64,000 bases of DNA from Rubrivivax sp. (GTDB taxonomy: Bacteria; Pseudomonadota; Gammaproteobacteria; Burkholderiales; Burkholderiaceae_C). The first letter of the stretch is position 1. Each line of letters starts with the position of its first letter. Below the pieces are notes generated by a model, which worked only from the letters and a program-made list of their open reading frames with translations, was not told the DNA's origin and ran no database searches. This document shows, one piece after another, positions 63,975 to 64,000 of this stretch. The stretch lies in contig JALHMT010000001.1 in NCBI GenBank assembly GCA_022843905.1, positions 1 to 64,000 of the forward strand, in the 5' to 3' direction. The position numbers were made by a program, and so were the translations under genes.

Positions 63975-64000
63975 AGGGAGCATCCCCGCGCCCTGGGCTA

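Overview
High-GC, densely packed chromosomal DNA of a betaproteobacterium, almost certainly order Burkholderiales (Rubrivivax/Leptothrix-type relatives). Grounds (inference from gene content): four Bug-type periplasmic tricarboxylate-binding proteins, a PEP-CTERM protein, short overlapping operons with ATGA junctions, and the yicC - Ser/Thr kinase - PP2C - rph - rdgB - hemW order. No tRNA, rRNA, CRISPR array, insertion sequence or phage gene was recognised.

Region 1 (1-16.9 kb) is aromatic catabolism. An FAD-linked 2-hydroxyacid-type dehydrogenase, a Bug protein, a semialdehyde dehydrogenase, a class III extradiol dioxygenase and an FAH-fold decarboxylase/isomerase (HpaE/D/G-like) run on the plus strand. 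The hydratase (HpaH-like) and aldolase (HpaI-like) follow at 14.3-15.9 kb. The aldolase reading frame carries a one-base deletion. Between the two halves, on the minus strand, lies an unusual cassette: an SCO1-type copper chaperone and a 2196-residue lipoprotein. The lipoprotein joins a radical-copper (galactose/glyoxal) oxidase with complete copper ligands, a PKD domain, a YVTN propeller, a dihaem peroxidase-like domain and LamG/Ig modules. A HutC/GntR regulator ends the region.

Region 2 (16.9-32.2 kb) is a CoA-thioester degradation cluster. The minus strand encodes two pairs of acyl-CoA dehydrogenases, three enoyl-CoA hydratases, an SCP-x-type thiolase with a DUF35 partner, and a CaiB-type CoA transferase. 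The divergent plus-strand operon encodes a thiolase, a fused hydratase/3-hydroxyacyl-CoA dehydrogenase and two Bug proteins. The enzyme set suits activation, repeated dehydrogenation/hydration and retro-aldol or thiolytic cleavage of a branched or cyclic acyl chain; the substrate is unknown.

Region 3 (32.2-41.4 kb) is mixed: a gene-poor stretch, a PEP-CTERM protein, a secreted propeller-like protein, a DUF302 lipoprotein, a pair of SMR transporters (one lacking the essential glutamate), a phospholipid-type methyltransferase, a membrane GGDEF/EAL protein, a decayed AbiEi-type antitoxin fragment and a MarR regulator.

Region 4 (41.4-48.1 kb) looks like one catabolic module: a class III aminotransferase, a complete TctCBA-type transporter, a DmpA-type peptidase and a histone-deacetylase-fold amidohydrolase.

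Region 5 (48.1-64 kb) is mostly core genome. It opens with a gene-poor stretch and a decayed vapBC pair, followed by yicC, kinase/phosphatase, rph, rdgB and hemW. Then come cheR-cheD-cheB, a diguanylate cyclase with an FlhG-like ATPase, a truncated globin, a Smr-domain protein, radC, slpA, ispH and serS.
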